Source: Dyadobacter sp. CY261
GTDB lineage: Bacteria; Bacteroidota; Bacteroidia; Cytophagales; Spirosomataceae
NCBI RefSeq assembly: GCF_021440085.1
Contig: NZ_JAKCPW010000011.1
Location: 1 to 64,000, forward strand
Direction: 5' to 3'
DNA length: 64,000 bases
Part shown: positions 1 to 9,620 of the stretch, one piece after another
How the letters are laid out: the number at the start of each line of letters is the position of its first letter
Position numbering within the stretch: the stretch's first letter is position 1
Notes under the pieces: model-generated
Seen by the model: only the letters and a program-made list of their open reading frames with translations
Database searches by the model: none
Told to the model about the DNA's origin: nothing
Translations under genes and position numbers: made by a program

Positions 1-1046
1 TCTTGTGACACGTCCGCAACTTCCCACAAGCCGTTTTTTTCGAAAGTGTGGTTTACAACCTCACCGGATCCACCGCCGGAAATTGCTATATATAGCGCTT
101 TGTCGTAGGTTTTAAGCTCTTTCGCAATCGACTGGATTGCCTTATAGCTTAGAGCATTAACTCGGTCGTTTCCGTACCCTGCATAAACGTGCGCATTAGC
201 CCCCGGCCCCTCGGCGTACAACGTGCCCGCACTACCTTTAACGATCTCGTTTTCCCGAATGAAATTATCCCCTCTTGATCGAACGCCCTTAAACGTAATA
301 GCCAGCTTCAAGCCCCGATCATCGCAAAACTTAATAACCTTTTGCAATCCGTCAGTTCTATACTGCCCAGGTGTGGGCTCGTAGTGCGTCCATTCTACCC
401 AAAGAGAAATACCAGTAATCCCGTAACCCCAGCTGTATTTAAACGCTTCAATGCGCTCTACCCAGTCGCGATCAATACCGGTCGGCTCGTCGGGCCGGAA
501 CCCTCCGCCGGTCGTGCCCAGGATGAGCTCGAACTTTGCTCCTTTATCGCTCGGAGGGCCGTTAGGCTGTCCAGGATTTCCGCCATTATCACTCGTCGGC
601 TTTGGTACAGTGAATTTGATGCTCTTCGCCTCGCTTTTACAGGTATTTGCCTGCATAGTGAAGGTGTATTCGCCAGGAGAAAGACCTGCATAGGTTATTG
701 GCTCCCGGTTGCTAACCGGCTTGACGGAATTGAATGCGACGCGGTCGGTGCCTTTGTAAATCGAATAATCCCAACCAAAAACATTTTCACCGTCCCATAC
801 CACAACTCCGCTAGTAGTCGTAACGTCGATAATACTGCTGGGCACGGGCCCGCGATCGCACGGTTTTAAGTCATTAGGCGGGTTCTGTGTACCGCCACCA
901 TCGGCTTTTGCTTTAAACAGGCTGTCAGAATAGGCTTTCTGCCGAGTCTCTGACGCCTTGATCTTGCCGTCGATGATCTGATCGATCGACTGCGCGGAGA
1001 CCGCCTGGCAAAATGCCAAAAGCGCCGCAATGAGCAGGTTTTTCAT
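1..1046 (-). CDS. Secreted TIM-barrel-like (glycoside hydrolase-like) protein, 3' part missing
   Basis: The frame is open from the ATG at 1046 to the window edge (348 codons, no stop), so the gene continues to the left. Residues 1-18 form a clear Sec signal peptide (MKNLLIAALLAFCQAVSA). Residues around 70-150 look like a fibronectin-type or Ig-like beta domain, followed by a Gly/Pro/Asn linker. From about residue 165 the sequence resembles the start of a beta/alpha barrel of the kind seen in beta-galactosidase or cellulase families, with a SLWVEWTHYEP strand and a helix ending LKLAITFKG. It follows the tail genes in the same direction, so it may be a virion-associated glycan-degrading protein or a lysogenic conversion gene. 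The family assignment is an inference from motif style; the catalytic residues are not in view. Confidence 0.7.
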   Translation of the reverse strand, partial: MKNLLIAALLAFCQAVSAQSIDQIIDGKIKASETRQKAYSDSLFKAKADGGGTQNPPNDLKPCDRGPVPSSIIDVTTTSGVVVWDGENVFGWDYSIYKGTDRVAFNSVKPVSNREPITYAGLSPGEYTFTMQANTCKSEAKSIKFTVPKPTSDNGGNPGQPNGPPSDKGAKFELILGTTGGGFRPDEPTGIDRDWVERIEAFKYSWGYGITGISLWVEWTHYEPTPGQYRTDGLQKVIKFCDDRGLKLAITFKGVRSRGDNFIRENEIVKGSAGTLYAEGPGANAHVYAGYGNDRVNALSYKAIQSIAKELKTYDKALYIAISGGGSGEVVNHTFEKNGLWEVADVSQ

Positions 1047-1084
1047 GAATTGATTTTTAGTTGTTGATGAAGTGGTAATACGCT

Positions 1085-1528
1085 TTATGCAATCTTGATA
1101 AGCCCTGCCTTTATCAGGTTATGGAATGCGCTATACGGATTGATCGTATACTGCCTTTCCAGTACGCCAACCGTCACAGCATCACGCTTGAATTTCTCGG
1201 AGATAGCTTCCTCCACCTTGACCACCACTGGCTCGATATAAATTTCCTCGATCGGCTCGGACAATGCGCGGGCTTCGGCGCTGCGAAGCACGCCCAACTG
1301 CGCGGTAAGCTGCTGTTTGCTCTCATCGCCCTCATATATCAACCGAAATGACAATTCCTTTGCCTCGGCAGTGATCTCCCGAAGCTTCTTATTGCTTTTG
1401 ATCGTCCCTTCAAAAAAGGATGACAGCTCTGACATTTTGCGATCGGCCGCCCAGCCCAAAGCATTTTCAGAGATGACAGCCTCAAATTGGGCCGCCCATA
1501 GAATCAGGTTGTTTAAGGTTATTTCCAT
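1085..1528 (-). CDS. Hypothetical phage protein between tail fibre and secreted protein
   Basis: This 147-residue protein is not recognised. It lies 24 bases after the long tail protein gene and before the secreted barrel protein, all in one direction, so it belongs to the late tail operon. The N-terminal half is rich in Ala, Glu and Leu and is probably helical. The C-terminal 45 residues (from about KFKRDAVTVGVLERQ) look like a small winged-helix-like or capping domain ending in LIKAGLIKIA. No signal peptide or membrane segment is present. A tail-fibre assembly or minor tail role is possible from position only. Confidence 0.65.
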   Translation of the reverse strand: MEITLNNLILWAAQFEAVISENALGWAADRKMSELSSFFEGTIKSNKKLREITAEAKELSFRLIYEGDESKQQLTAQLGVLRSAEARALSEPIEEIYIEPVVVKVEEAISEKFKRDAVTVGVLERQYTINPYSAFHNLIKAGLIKIA

Positions 1529-1552
1529 ATTTATTGTTTGTTGATTTTTGAA

Positions 1553-4500
1553 TTACGCATCTGCTAAACTCCATGGAATATGTACCCAGGATCCTACCAG
1601 TCTGAGTTTTAAACCCCCGATAGACGCCCCAACGCCATTCGATTGAACGATTAACAGTCCATCCTTTGGGCTAACAATAGCATCCCTTTGCGCCTTAGTC
1701 ATGTATGGCAACCCAAGGCCCCTTGTCGTGCTTTGAATATCTATTGCACAAGAAGGATCGGCAGTAGCAGAAGGGGCGCTATGCACAACGATAGCTCCGT
1801 GTTGTCCGGACTTGCCAACTGCGAGGTAATCGTGAACGTGCAGGTAGCTACGCATTGCCGCGCCGCCTTCTACCCCAAAAGCGCGGGAACTGGCAACATT
1901 GATTTCCGATCCTGAATCAAAGATCACGCTGTTTCCAATCGTGTCGCTATCGGTAAATTTGGCGATGTACCCAGCCGTCCCGCCACCGTCGATATACCCC
2001 GCCGAAGCGATCAAATTGTTCACCTCAATTTTCGTGTAAACAGTTGTGTTGAGACCATAGCCCGCCAAGGTGTTGGGATTCGACCCAGAGATTACCCGGC
2101 CATAAATATCTACGTCTACCTGCCTGTAACCTCCTGCACCCACTCCCGAAGCTGCTAGGGCAAAAGTGATATCATTGGCTCCGATCAGCTTGTTCAGCAG
2201 AGAACCGCCAGTAATGGACATTCCAGCACCCTGGACGATATCGCTTTTAGAAAATGTGTTCTCCTTGCCGTCGAGCAGGTCGTTAACCTCCGTTTCCGAA
2301 TAAACCCCGGTCAGAGCATGCGTATGCGAGTCCGCTGATACCGAGTTTATACTCGAAGGGCCAATACTGCTCGGCACGCCCATATTTATGGTACGGTTCT
2401 GATCGAGCAAACCACCATCGATTAACCCGCCACCGGCGATAATGGACTTGTAGTTTGTGAAGTTATTCCAGTCCAGATAATAAGGCCCTTCGTGACTATC
2501 CAGATACTGCACGTTTAGGTTGGCCACCATCGTCGTGCTGGCTACTACCAACGGAGCGGTACCAGTGGCGATCGAGGATTTCACCTGGCCAGTGGCCAGA
2601 ATGTTTCCAGCAACGTGCAGCGCCTCAGTCGGATTGACACCAATGCCGATTTTGCCGGTCACCTCACGGATAATACTATCGACAATACCCTCACCTCCGA
2701 ATTTTGGAATGTATCCAGCTGTCCCGTCGATCGCATCAGCGAGGATCTGCTGGATCAGCGAATAAAGCACCAGGTCGCCCGGATCCGCTGTATCCGGATC
2801 GCCAGAAACAGGGAGTGCCTGGGGCACCGCACTACCACCACTCAGGTTCCCGAGTACCGTCCTGTTTGGTATCTCCTGAATGTGGCCCAACGTCACGCCT
2901 TTAAGCTTTATCCGCGCATGGTTCGACGCTGGATTGCTCTGATCGTCGGGGGATTCCGGCTCGAATGTTTCAAGCGTTGCTCCGTCCGGCCGCCAGTTCA
3001 ATATAGTTACGTTATTTTCCGTAATGGCGAACATGGCATAACCTGGCAAAATAGTTTGCGCACCAGGCTCCTCAATCGGAAGATCGTCCAGGTCCTCCAA
3101 TGTTCCAAAGGAAAAATCAGCCTGGAATATTTGGGACACCACACCGGCAACCTCATCAGTAACAATCACCCGGAACGAAGTATTGTCCCCGTGTATCTTG
3201 TCAATGTTTATACTGCTGAAATCGTCGAATATCAGATATTTAGGAGCACTTTCGGCCTCAGCGTAATCACGGTACTGAGGCCTGCCGGCATAAAGCGACG
3301 TGTCTACATTAACCAGCCCTGCCGCCCTTTTCTGGAAAATCCGGTGAGAACGGCGCGTACCTTCTACCACCGGCGCATCGGCAAGCACATTCCAACCCGA
3401 AGCCGGAAGCGCAAACAAACCACCAGCCAGCGACAGCGTGCCCATTTCGTTGTAATTGGTCGTGCCGGGCACCATGGACACCAGCACCAGGCTGCCGCCC
3501 TGAGGTTGCTTAGTCTTCTCGTTTACCTTATACGCGATAAGCCGCTGGTAAACCAGGTCACCATCGAGTTCAAGCTCGACCATCAGCTCATAGTATCCCG
3601 GCTGCTGGTCCGGTTCGGGAGCGTTGTAAACGAAATATTCAGCATCAGTCACTGCCGGGTCCGGCTCTACCACCCTGCGCTTTACTTCCGTCCCGTCCAG
3701 GGACAGTGCCATGGTGATCTTATCGTGCTCTGTATCGACAATCTTAACCTTATTGTCAAAGCTATCGACCATCTTGAACTCGGAGGATCCATCCGGATTG
3801 ATCGCGCCGACTAATGTGTTTGCCGCCGAATCCCAAAATTCAAACGTGGCCTTACCGAGGTACTCCTCATCATAAAGCGTGAACTTGATAATATTTCGCT
3901 TGATCTCAACCAGGTTATCAGGATCGCCATCGTTTCGGAAAAATGCGACTTCCAACGTGTACAAGCCGGCAGGATAATCAACCCCTCCGATCACATCGAA
4001 GACATTGTAGTACTGCAATTCATTCTCCTCGACCAACACATACAGCCCTACCGTATTCTGATAATTTACCGCATCGCCAGTGTCGCCGCCTCCGGTGATC
4101 TTGATGAATATACCGCTATGCAGCCCTTTTGCCCCTATCTGCACATTCCAATGATCGGGGAGTTCATAACCACCGGGCAACGATCCCAAATTGGCGAAGC
4201 TGGTCCCGTCCCGCAGGGTGTATGCCGACTTGAAAGCAGGCATTGCCCGAAGCGGTACAATCAAGATGTGCTTCTCTCCCTGGTTGCCGACAAACTCCAC
4301 GAGTACCCTGTCCGTGCCCGGCGCTTTGGGCAAAGCAGTGATTTGCAGATCAAGCGCAGTGCCGTCATCGCCCCGATCTATCGTAACATACGACACCCAG
4401 TCGGTGTAGTGCAGCTCGCGATCGGTCAGCGAATACGCCGCATGCGAGGACATCAGGTATTGCGCAAGATCAACTACTTTGATTTCCTGCATGCCCACCG

Positions 4501-6658
4501 TGAAATATACCGGCGGGATATCGTCGAAAACAATGTCCTCGGCGTTTGATTGGCCGGGGCCTGATCCGCTGCCGGATCCAGTAGAATTACCGCGGTACAT
4601 GCGGCCACCTTCATCGTCAGCAAGGAAAATATCCTCATTGGGAAGCGCTGCAAAATTCAGCTCACTTAGCTTCAATGAGTACTCCATTGAAACCGGGCTC
4701 CATTTCCATTGCGTAATGGTAAAAAACTTGGTCGGAGTGTCCGGCTCATCGTACCCACTATACATGCAATGTATCGGGAGCAAACTATGCCCCATGAATA
4801 CGCCCTGATAAATTTGCCTGCGGCCACACAATAGCCGGACAGTCTCGCGCAGCGCCTTCTTTTGGATTGGCTCAACGATCGTATCCGTTGGATCAACATT
4901 GCCATTTAATATCCCGCGCCAGGCTTGCGTAAGCGCACCGCCAGGCAAGGTCATGTAGCCAGTCATTACCCGATTGGTTTCCCTGCTCTGCTCCGGCGTA
5001 ACGATATCAATCTTATCAGCGATGATCATCGAGAAGTCCGCAGGGTTCGGGTTACGTATCTTCGATTTGGTATCAATGCGGTATTTGTGCTCGCCTTCAT
5101 AAACCGAATCCTCAACCACATAGAGCATCAGGTCTTCAAGAGAAAGAAAGGAATGGCTGTTGTAGCCCGGCCCCTGAATACCCGGGAAAATGCGTAGACG
5201 AAGGACAGCTACCGCACCTTCCGGACGATTAAGAAGGTTCGTGATCTTCTTGCTCTCAATCTGGAATTCTTGCAGATCCTTGATATCGTGATAGGTCTTT
5301 ACAGTAGGCTCGTAGACCGACTGTGCAGCACGGACATTATACGTCCGGTCCTCTTTTTTGGAGTAAAACCAGTCACCATTATCATCCAGGTAATCATTGA
5401 ATTCCCGTTCCGTCTCGTTGATCGAGAGCATGAACGTGCAGGAAAGCGCGTTGTTCGATTTAAACGCGCCACGCAGCACTATCTTGGTTTCCTTTCGCCT
5501 GTCTGAGGGAATGTTGAAATCACCCAGGTTCAGCGTGATCGGCCCTGAATCGAGATAAGCGAATGGGTTAAATGCCCGTTTCTTCTTTTTGGGGTCAAAC
5601 TCGATGTGCTCCAAAAATTCTATACGGTACGGATCGTCGGGCATGCCAACCCCGCCACGCTGCCAATCAATCGAGCCTATATGATTGTTCCAGCCAGACA
5701 CCGTTCCGAGCACAGGGCCCGAAAAAGTGCCGTTTGCCAGCCTGTTCACCGGAATTCCCGGGCTAATGCTTGCCGTCACCACGCTATTGCGCATCGCAAG
5801 GCTCTGCTTTACCGTCTTCCGGATTGGCTTCACCCTGGGAACATTAGGCTCGTATTCCATGCGTCCGAAGGCCGCAGCTTGTGGCCGAAGCTCGGCACCG
5901 ATCGGATCACCATCGGAAGTGAATTTCCAAACCATGGCCGAGTATGCTGCCTGCTCTTTAACACGGATGATATGCCACGCTCCCTTGCTCTGTACAATAA
6001 AGGCACGCAAGCTGCTCAAAATATCAAACAGCACATTGTATGCCTTTTTGCTCCGCAACCCGTCCGCATCGATAATTGCCTGGCCAAGCGGACTTGTAGC
6101 CAATGACATGCTTTGCTCGTACAGGTTGATTGTCGTATGGATCGGCAACTCATGCTCCGTTGCGGACAGGCAGTTGGCAATGATCTTTATCAGGGAATGT
6201 TTACCCTCAACAAATGCCCCAACAGAATCCAGGTAGTAGACATCTTTCAGCAGCGGCAAGCCACAGGATCCCGTAAAGGAAACGACGTAGCTTTTTGGCA
6301 AAAACGGCTGCTCTGCATTAATCGGAACAACAAAGCCATGAAATAAGACCTCGGCAACATTCGAAGCATTCAATTTCGATAGCCTGATCTTATATTTAAG
6401 GTCATCAGTGATATACAGGTCCTCGATATCGAACGGCGAATCCTCCCGCGATATCCAGTTGAATGAGAACTTGATCGAACGTATAGGGTAGAACGGATCA
6501 GAAATATCCTCAATCTCAACCGTACATGCATCGTCAGCCGATTTCACGCGCAGAGAAGCGCCCGGATAATCCCTTTCAAGAACCTCAACCAAATAGTTCC
6601 CCTCGCCCGCGTCACGCAGGTCAGAAAAGTAAGAATACCACTTTACGCCGTATGCCAT
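1553..6658 (-). CDS. Large phage tail tip / receptor-binding fibre protein
   Basis: At 1701 residues this is the largest phage gene. It directly follows the tape measure, with its ATG overlapping the tape measure stop (TAATG), which is where siphoviruses encode the distal tail or tip protein. The first roughly 700 residues are a globular tip-like part. The middle holds beta-rich modules. From about residue 1250 a fibre part begins, with short repeats such as GTAGYIPKF and GTAGYIAKF, a module reading KIGIGVNPTEALHVAGN, and a SHTHALTGVYS segment typical of fibres. The last 70 residues, containing GLGLPYMTKAQRDAI, match the kind of C-terminal cap common in Bacteroidota phage fibres. The likely role is host recognition at the cell surface. 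Which receptor it binds cannot be read from sequence. Confidence 0.8.
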   Translation of the reverse strand: MAYGVKWYSYFSDLRDAGEGNYLVEVLERDYPGASLRVKSADDACTVEIEDISDPFYPIRSIKFSFNWISREDSPFDIEDLYITDDLKYKIRLSKLNASNVAEVLFHGFVVPINAEQPFLPKSYVVSFTGSCGLPLLKDVYYLDSVGAFVEGKHSLIKIIANCLSATEHELPIHTTINLYEQSMSLATSPLGQAIIDADGLRSKKAYNVLFDILSSLRAFIVQSKGAWHIIRVKEQAAYSAMVWKFTSDGDPIGAELRPQAAAFGRMEYEPNVPRVKPIRKTVKQSLAMRNSVVTASISPGIPVNRLANGTFSGPVLGTVSGWNNHIGSIDWQRGGVGMPDDPYRIEFLEHIEFDPKKKKRAFNPFAYLDSGPITLNLGDFNIPSDRRKETKIVLRGAFKSNNALSCTFMLSINETEREFNDYLDDNGDWFYSKKEDRTYNVRAAQSVYEPTVKTYHDIKDLQEFQIESKKITNLLNRPEGAVAVLRLRIFPGIQGPGYNSHSFLSLEDLMLYVVEDSVYEGEHKYRIDTKSKIRNPNPADFSMIIADKIDIVTPEQSRETNRVMTGYMTLPGGALTQAWRGILNGNVDPTDTIVEPIQKKALRETVRLLCGRRQIYQGVFMGHSLLPIHCMYSGYDEPDTPTKFFTITQWKWSPVSMEYSLKLSELNFAALPNEDIFLADDEGGRMYRGNSTGSGSGSGPGQSNAEDIVFDDIPPVYFTVGMQEIKVVDLAQYLMSSHAAYSLTDRELHYTDWVSYVTIDRGDDGTALDLQITALPKAPGTDRVLVEFVGNQGEKHILIVPLRAMPAFKSAYTLRDGTSFANLGSLPGGYELPDHWNVQIGAKGLHSGIFIKITGGGDTGDAVNYQNTVGLYVLVEENELQYYNVFDVIGGVDYPAGLYTLEVAFFRNDGDPDNLVEIKRNIIKFTLYDEEYLGKATFEFWDSAANTLVGAINPDGSSEFKMVDSFDNKVKIVDTEHDKITMALSLDGTEVKRRVVEPDPAVTDAEYFVYNAPEPDQQPGYYELMVELELDGDLVYQRLIAYKVNEKTKQPQGGSLVLVSMVPGTTNYNEMGTLSLAGGLFALPASGWNVLADAPVVEGTRRSHRIFQKRAAGLVNVDTSLYAGRPQYRDYAEAESAPKYLIFDDFSSINIDKIHGDNTSFRVIVTDEVAGVVSQIFQADFSFGTLEDLDDLPIEEPGAQTILPGYAMFAITENNVTILNWRPDGATLETFEPESPDDQSNPASNHARIKLKGVTLGHIQEIPNRTVLGNLSGGSAVPQALPVSGDPDTADPGDLVLYSLIQQILADAIDGTAGYIPKFGGEGIVDSIIREVTGKIGIGVNPTEALHVAGNILATGQVKSSIATGTAPLVVASTTMVANLNVQYLDSHEGPYYLDWNNFTNYKSIIAGGGLIDGGLLDQNRTINMGVPSSIGPSSINSVSADSHTHALTGVYSETEVNDLLDGKENTFSKSDIVQGAGMSITGGSLLNKLIGANDITFALAASGVGAGGYRQVDVDIYGRVISGSNPNTLAGYGLNTTVYTKIEVNNLIASAGYIDGGGTAGYIAKFTDSDTIGNSVIFDSGSEINVASSRAFGVEGGAAMRSYLHVHDYLAVGKSGQHGAIVVHSAPSATADPSCAIDIQSTTRGLGLPYMTKAQRDAIVSPKDGLLIVQSNGVGASIGGLKLRLVGSWVHIPWSLADA

Positions 6659-8841
6659 TAGAAATAATAATTCGCCTCCATTGCTGCCCGTTTATTGGAC
6701 AGGTGAATAGTTGATCCTAATAATTCCCCTTTAAAGGAGACTTCCATCTTTGATGAATTGTAAGCACCAACGCCCACAGCTGGTGAGTTTATTGAACCAG
6801 TATTTGTCTGCTTGATAAGGCCGTATAGCTGCGCCTGCTCTCGCTGTGGTAGGACAATTTCAGTCGGCGAAAGCAGGGTAGGAATGCGGTCAGTTCCTAC
6901 CGAATCAGGAATACCTCCATCCCACATCCGGTTCATCGCCTGGTTCTGGCTTTTTGTAGCAGCAGCTTTAAGGGCGGCCCCAGCGGCGATCGCAGCAGCG
7001 CCAATTAAAATAGCGGCCACCCCGGCACCTGGTGTTCCGAAACTTGCAGCTAGCGCCTTTTCGAGGCCAGATTTGGTTACGCCATACGCAATCGTAGCCT
7101 CGCCTATCTGCTGAATCATTGTACCCATAGCACTAGCCACCTTTGCGCCCACCTCCTCGATGCTACCTGTGCCTGCCGCAATATCCCCAAGGCCCTCAGC
7201 GAGCGCGGCAAATGCATTTACCGTGCCTCCCTCTGAAATAGTTGAAATAGCCCCGCGATATTGATCATCCATTTTTTGCGTTGCAATGGCAAGATCATTT
7301 ATCGCCTTGGTCGCATTATTGACCATTACAAAATTTCGACCCCATGCATCATTTATCAGATTGATGCTCGCGATGATGTGATCGAAATTTGGCGCTTTCC
7401 CCATCGATACGGGATTGCTAAACTCAGAATGTGACTTAGTTAAGCCACTATCGTTGAATTTCCGATCGTATCCGGTATTGGTCTTAAATTGACCGGAAAT
7501 ATTTGAGCTCGGGCGGTCAGCATAATGCTTTCGAACCCCTTCCTCCGCCGCACGCAACCCCTCCCGGATCCGATCATTCGAATCCTGGATTTCTTGCCGC
7601 GTAATTGCATCCAATTCACGCTTGCGCTCGGCGGCTGCCTTTTTTGCGGCATCAATAATTTTTTTATTGGCCTTTTCCTCTGCCTTAACCCGGTTTTCCG
7701 CAAGTCCAGCAGCGATATTAAATTCTTTTTGCGCAAACTGAGATGGCATTAGGCCATTTGGGTTGCCAGACTGAGACCAGCCAATTGGCATTCCGTTGCC
7801 ATAGGACTTTGATTTCCCCAGCGCCTCTCGCTGCGCCCTTGTCGTTTGCTCTGCGCCATATCCGAACGGATCCAATTCCAACGGAAGTCCAGTTACCGCC
7901 CCTGCCAACCCCACGACACCCTTCGAAATCATAGCACCGCCTGCCGCCGCAACACCATGCTCCCGAACAATTTTATTCAAAACATCGAGGTACCCGCCAG
8001 CGTCCTCCGCAGCCTGGGCAATGGCACTTTTACCACCAGAAGTCTGAAATAGTCCGTCGAGCAAAAGGGTGAGCTTGCTTCTTGCGTATTCAAAAGAACC
8101 GCCTAAATCTTTGGCGTCCTGCTGCGGGATATCGCCCAACGCATTTTTCAGCTCCGCCGTAAGCTGCGGCAGCACAGTAGCAACAGCCTCGTCACTTTCT
8201 TTTAACAACTCATTGAGCTCGCCAGTTGTCGCGCCCATACCTTCCGCCACTTTCACAAATGCCTCGTAAAGGCGCTTGTCGAGCTCGTCGGCGAGGTTTG
8301 TCGAATCGACATTACCCTCCTTCATCTTGTCGATGAAGCCGCCGAACTTATCTGTGGTATCGTTGACCGTATAACCGATTTTGCCGGAAACAACGGTTAG
8401 ATCATCGAACATCTGCTTTGTCCGCAAACCTTCATTGATCGTATCCCGGGTTTCGCGGGTCAACATGTTGAAACCCTCGGCTACCGTGAAAATGCTCTTA
8501 TGATACTTGTCCGCAACCTCTTGCAAGGCGCGCTGATTCCGCTCGTAATTCTGCATCGAACCACTGGAAACCCGCAGGCTCTTGTCTAAGGCAACAACCT
8601 GCTCATTGGCGGCATACACAGCCGTACCCGCCGCGAGCGCAGCAGTAACGAAGGCGCCGCCGGCGAATGCAGAAACCTTGCCGAGAATGTCGCGGTACTT
8701 TTCAAAGGAGGATCCAGATTGCTTTACCTGGGCATCGACTCTCTTGGTACTGTCAATTACTTCGGCATTGGCCTTTTTAACATTCTCCTCGCCGGTAACA
8801 CTATACTTAACCTGTAACTCTGGTCCGTTACTCGAATCCAT
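6658..8841 (-). CDS. Phage tail tape measure protein
   Basis: The 727-residue product has the layout of tape measure proteins. A long charged helical N-terminus is followed by a hydrophobic Ala/Gly segment near residue 55-80. A conserved tape-measure core comes next, with YHKSIFTVAEGFNMLTRET and DDLTVVSGKIGYTVNDTTD. A coiled Lys/Glu/Ala-rich region lies near residues 370-440, and an Ala/Gly-rich hydrophobic segment lies close to the C terminus (AAILIGAAAIAAGAAL). Such proteins set tail length and are ejected ahead of the DNA. It sits between the tail chaperone genes and the tip gene, overlapping the former by 14 bases. Confidence 0.9.
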   Translation of the reverse strand: MDSSNGPELQVKYSVTGEENVKKANAEVIDSTKRVDAQVKQSGSSFEKYRDILGKVSAFAGGAFVTAALAAGTAVYAANEQVVALDKSLRVSSGSMQNYERNQRALQEVADKYHKSIFTVAEGFNMLTRETRDTINEGLRTKQMFDDLTVVSGKIGYTVNDTTDKFGGFIDKMKEGNVDSTNLADELDKRLYEAFVKVAEGMGATTGELNELLKESDEAVATVLPQLTAELKNALGDIPQQDAKDLGGSFEYARSKLTLLLDGLFQTSGGKSAIAQAAEDAGGYLDVLNKIVREHGVAAAGGAMISKGVVGLAGAVTGLPLELDPFGYGAEQTTRAQREALGKSKSYGNGMPIGWSQSGNPNGLMPSQFAQKEFNIAAGLAENRVKAEEKANKKIIDAAKKAAAERKRELDAITRQEIQDSNDRIREGLRAAEEGVRKHYADRPSSNISGQFKTNTGYDRKFNDSGLTKSHSEFSNPVSMGKAPNFDHIIASINLINDAWGRNFVMVNNATKAINDLAIATQKMDDQYRGAISTISEGGTVNAFAALAEGLGDIAAGTGSIEEVGAKVASAMGTMIQQIGEATIAYGVTKSGLEKALAASFGTPGAGVAAILIGAAAIAAGAALKAAATKSQNQAMNRMWDGGIPDSVGTDRIPTLLSPTEIVLPQREQAQLYGLIKQTNTGSINSPAVGVGAYNSSKMEVSFKGELLGSTIHLSNKRAAMEANYYF

Positions 8842-9127
8842 AGGATTTAATTGTTCTTTCGGCCATCAGGCCTTGAAAAAATTCATCGAGTGCAATGCGG
8901 TCAGCATCTTCGGACAGTGGCATAAACTGGTAAACCTGTACCCTGTCCTCTTCTGCGACCGTCGGATTGTAAAGAAGGGTACCCAGAAGCCGGGTATGTC
9001 TCCATGTTTCTTCCCATCTTCCATTGTACCCTTCCAGCTCCATCGATAGCTCAAAAAGAGTCCTGTCGGCAAGCTCCATGTAGGAAATGTTCAGGTCACG
9101 GATCGCAATCCGGCCCAACTCATCCAT
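8828..9127 (-). CDS. Tail assembly chaperone, downstream (gpT-like) reading frame
   Basis: This 99-residue frame lies between the gpG-like gene and the tape measure gene, the position of lambda gene T. It overlaps the tape measure start by 14 bases. It lies in the -1 frame relative to the preceding gene. That frame is open without a stop from the A9 run at 9155-9163 through this ATG, so it is probably made mainly as the C-terminal part of a frameshift fusion. The ATG at 9127 could allow some separate product. The protein is acidic, probably helical, and has no signal peptide or membrane segment. The function comes from gene order and the frameshift arrangement, not from residue motifs. Confidence 0.75.
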   Translation of the reverse strand: MDELGRIAIRDLNISYMELADRTLFELSMELEGYNGRWEETWRHTRLLGTLLYNPTVAEEDRVQVYQFMPLSEDADRIALDEFFQGLMAERTIKSYGFE

Positions 9128-9129
9128 GC

Positions 9130-9618
9130 TTAGCGGCTTCCTTGGCGGCTGTTCTTTTTTTTTGCCTGTTGCATTTCAACGGGCAGGGTAGATTCCTTTG
9201 GAGGTGATCCGCCATTCGAAATGGCCTTAAAGAATGCTGCGTAAACGGCTGGTAGCTGATCCGACGCAGGCCCCCCAATCTCATCGATCCAGTTGGTGGC
9301 ATCGATGATCCTGTAACCATCGCCGCCTTCAAACCGGCTCACGTAATCAGCGCCACACCAGAGCACAGCAGGAAGAAACCTTTGGACATCATTGCAAACA
9401 GGGAACCGGTCTTTGATGATCTTCTTTCCGTCGGCGTCACTAACTTCGATATCGCGCTCGGCATACTCGAAAAAGGTGGTGTATATCTCCGAGGGTTTAA
9501 TGCCGAAGTGCTTGCAAAACTCAGTCGTAGCGTCAAACCCGAATTTCATCGGGATCACCTGCCCATCATCGAGTTTAAGCTCACAGTAACCGACTAACTT
9601 ATTGATTTGCTGTTTCAT
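9130..9618 (-). CDS. Tail assembly chaperone, upstream (gpG-like) reading frame
   Basis: This 162-residue protein follows the tail tube gene by 2 bases and precedes the tape measure region, as lambda gpG does. It probably binds the tape measure protein while tube subunits polymerise. Residues such as FGFDATTEFCKHFGIKPSE and an acidic mid-section suit small helical chaperones seen in HK97-like phages. Its last codons run through a 9-base A tract (reading A-K-K-K-N), then stop at 9130-9132. At that tract a -1 slip would give a longer fusion with the next frame. Confidence 0.8.
   Translation of the reverse strand: MKQQINKLVGYCELKLDDGQVIPMKFGFDATTEFCKHFGIKPSEIYTTFFEYAERDIEVSDADGKKIIKDRFPVCNDVQRFLPAVLWCGADYVSRFEGGDGYRIIDATNWIDEIGGPASDQLPAVYAAFFKAISNGGSPPKESTLPVEMQQAKKKNSRQGSR
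9155..9163 (-). promoter_or_regulatory. Probable programmed -1 ribosomal frameshift site (A9 slippery run)
   Basis: On the minus strand the gpG-like gene reads GCA AAA AAA AAG just before its stop. After a -1 slip the frame reads on with no stop, as Lys-Lys-Lys-Glu-Gln-Pro-Pro-Arg-Lys-Pro-Leu-Ser, into the ATG of the gpT-like frame. Tail chaperone pairs of lambda-like phages are known to use this mechanism. A run of A with a 3' AAG is a classical slippery sequence. Confidence 0.8.
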
Positions 9619-9620
9619 GG

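Noticed and set aside
2615-3814. Long plus-strand open frame (399 codons) opposite the tail protein
   Set aside because: The translation is Arg/His-rich and unlike any protein. The opposite strand carries a clear 1701-residue phage gene, so this is a shadow.
9155-9163. A9 run as a sequencing error that split one gene
   Set aside because: The two-frame arrangement of tail chaperones is normal in this gene order, and both frames match expected sizes. Still, only reads could exclude an error.
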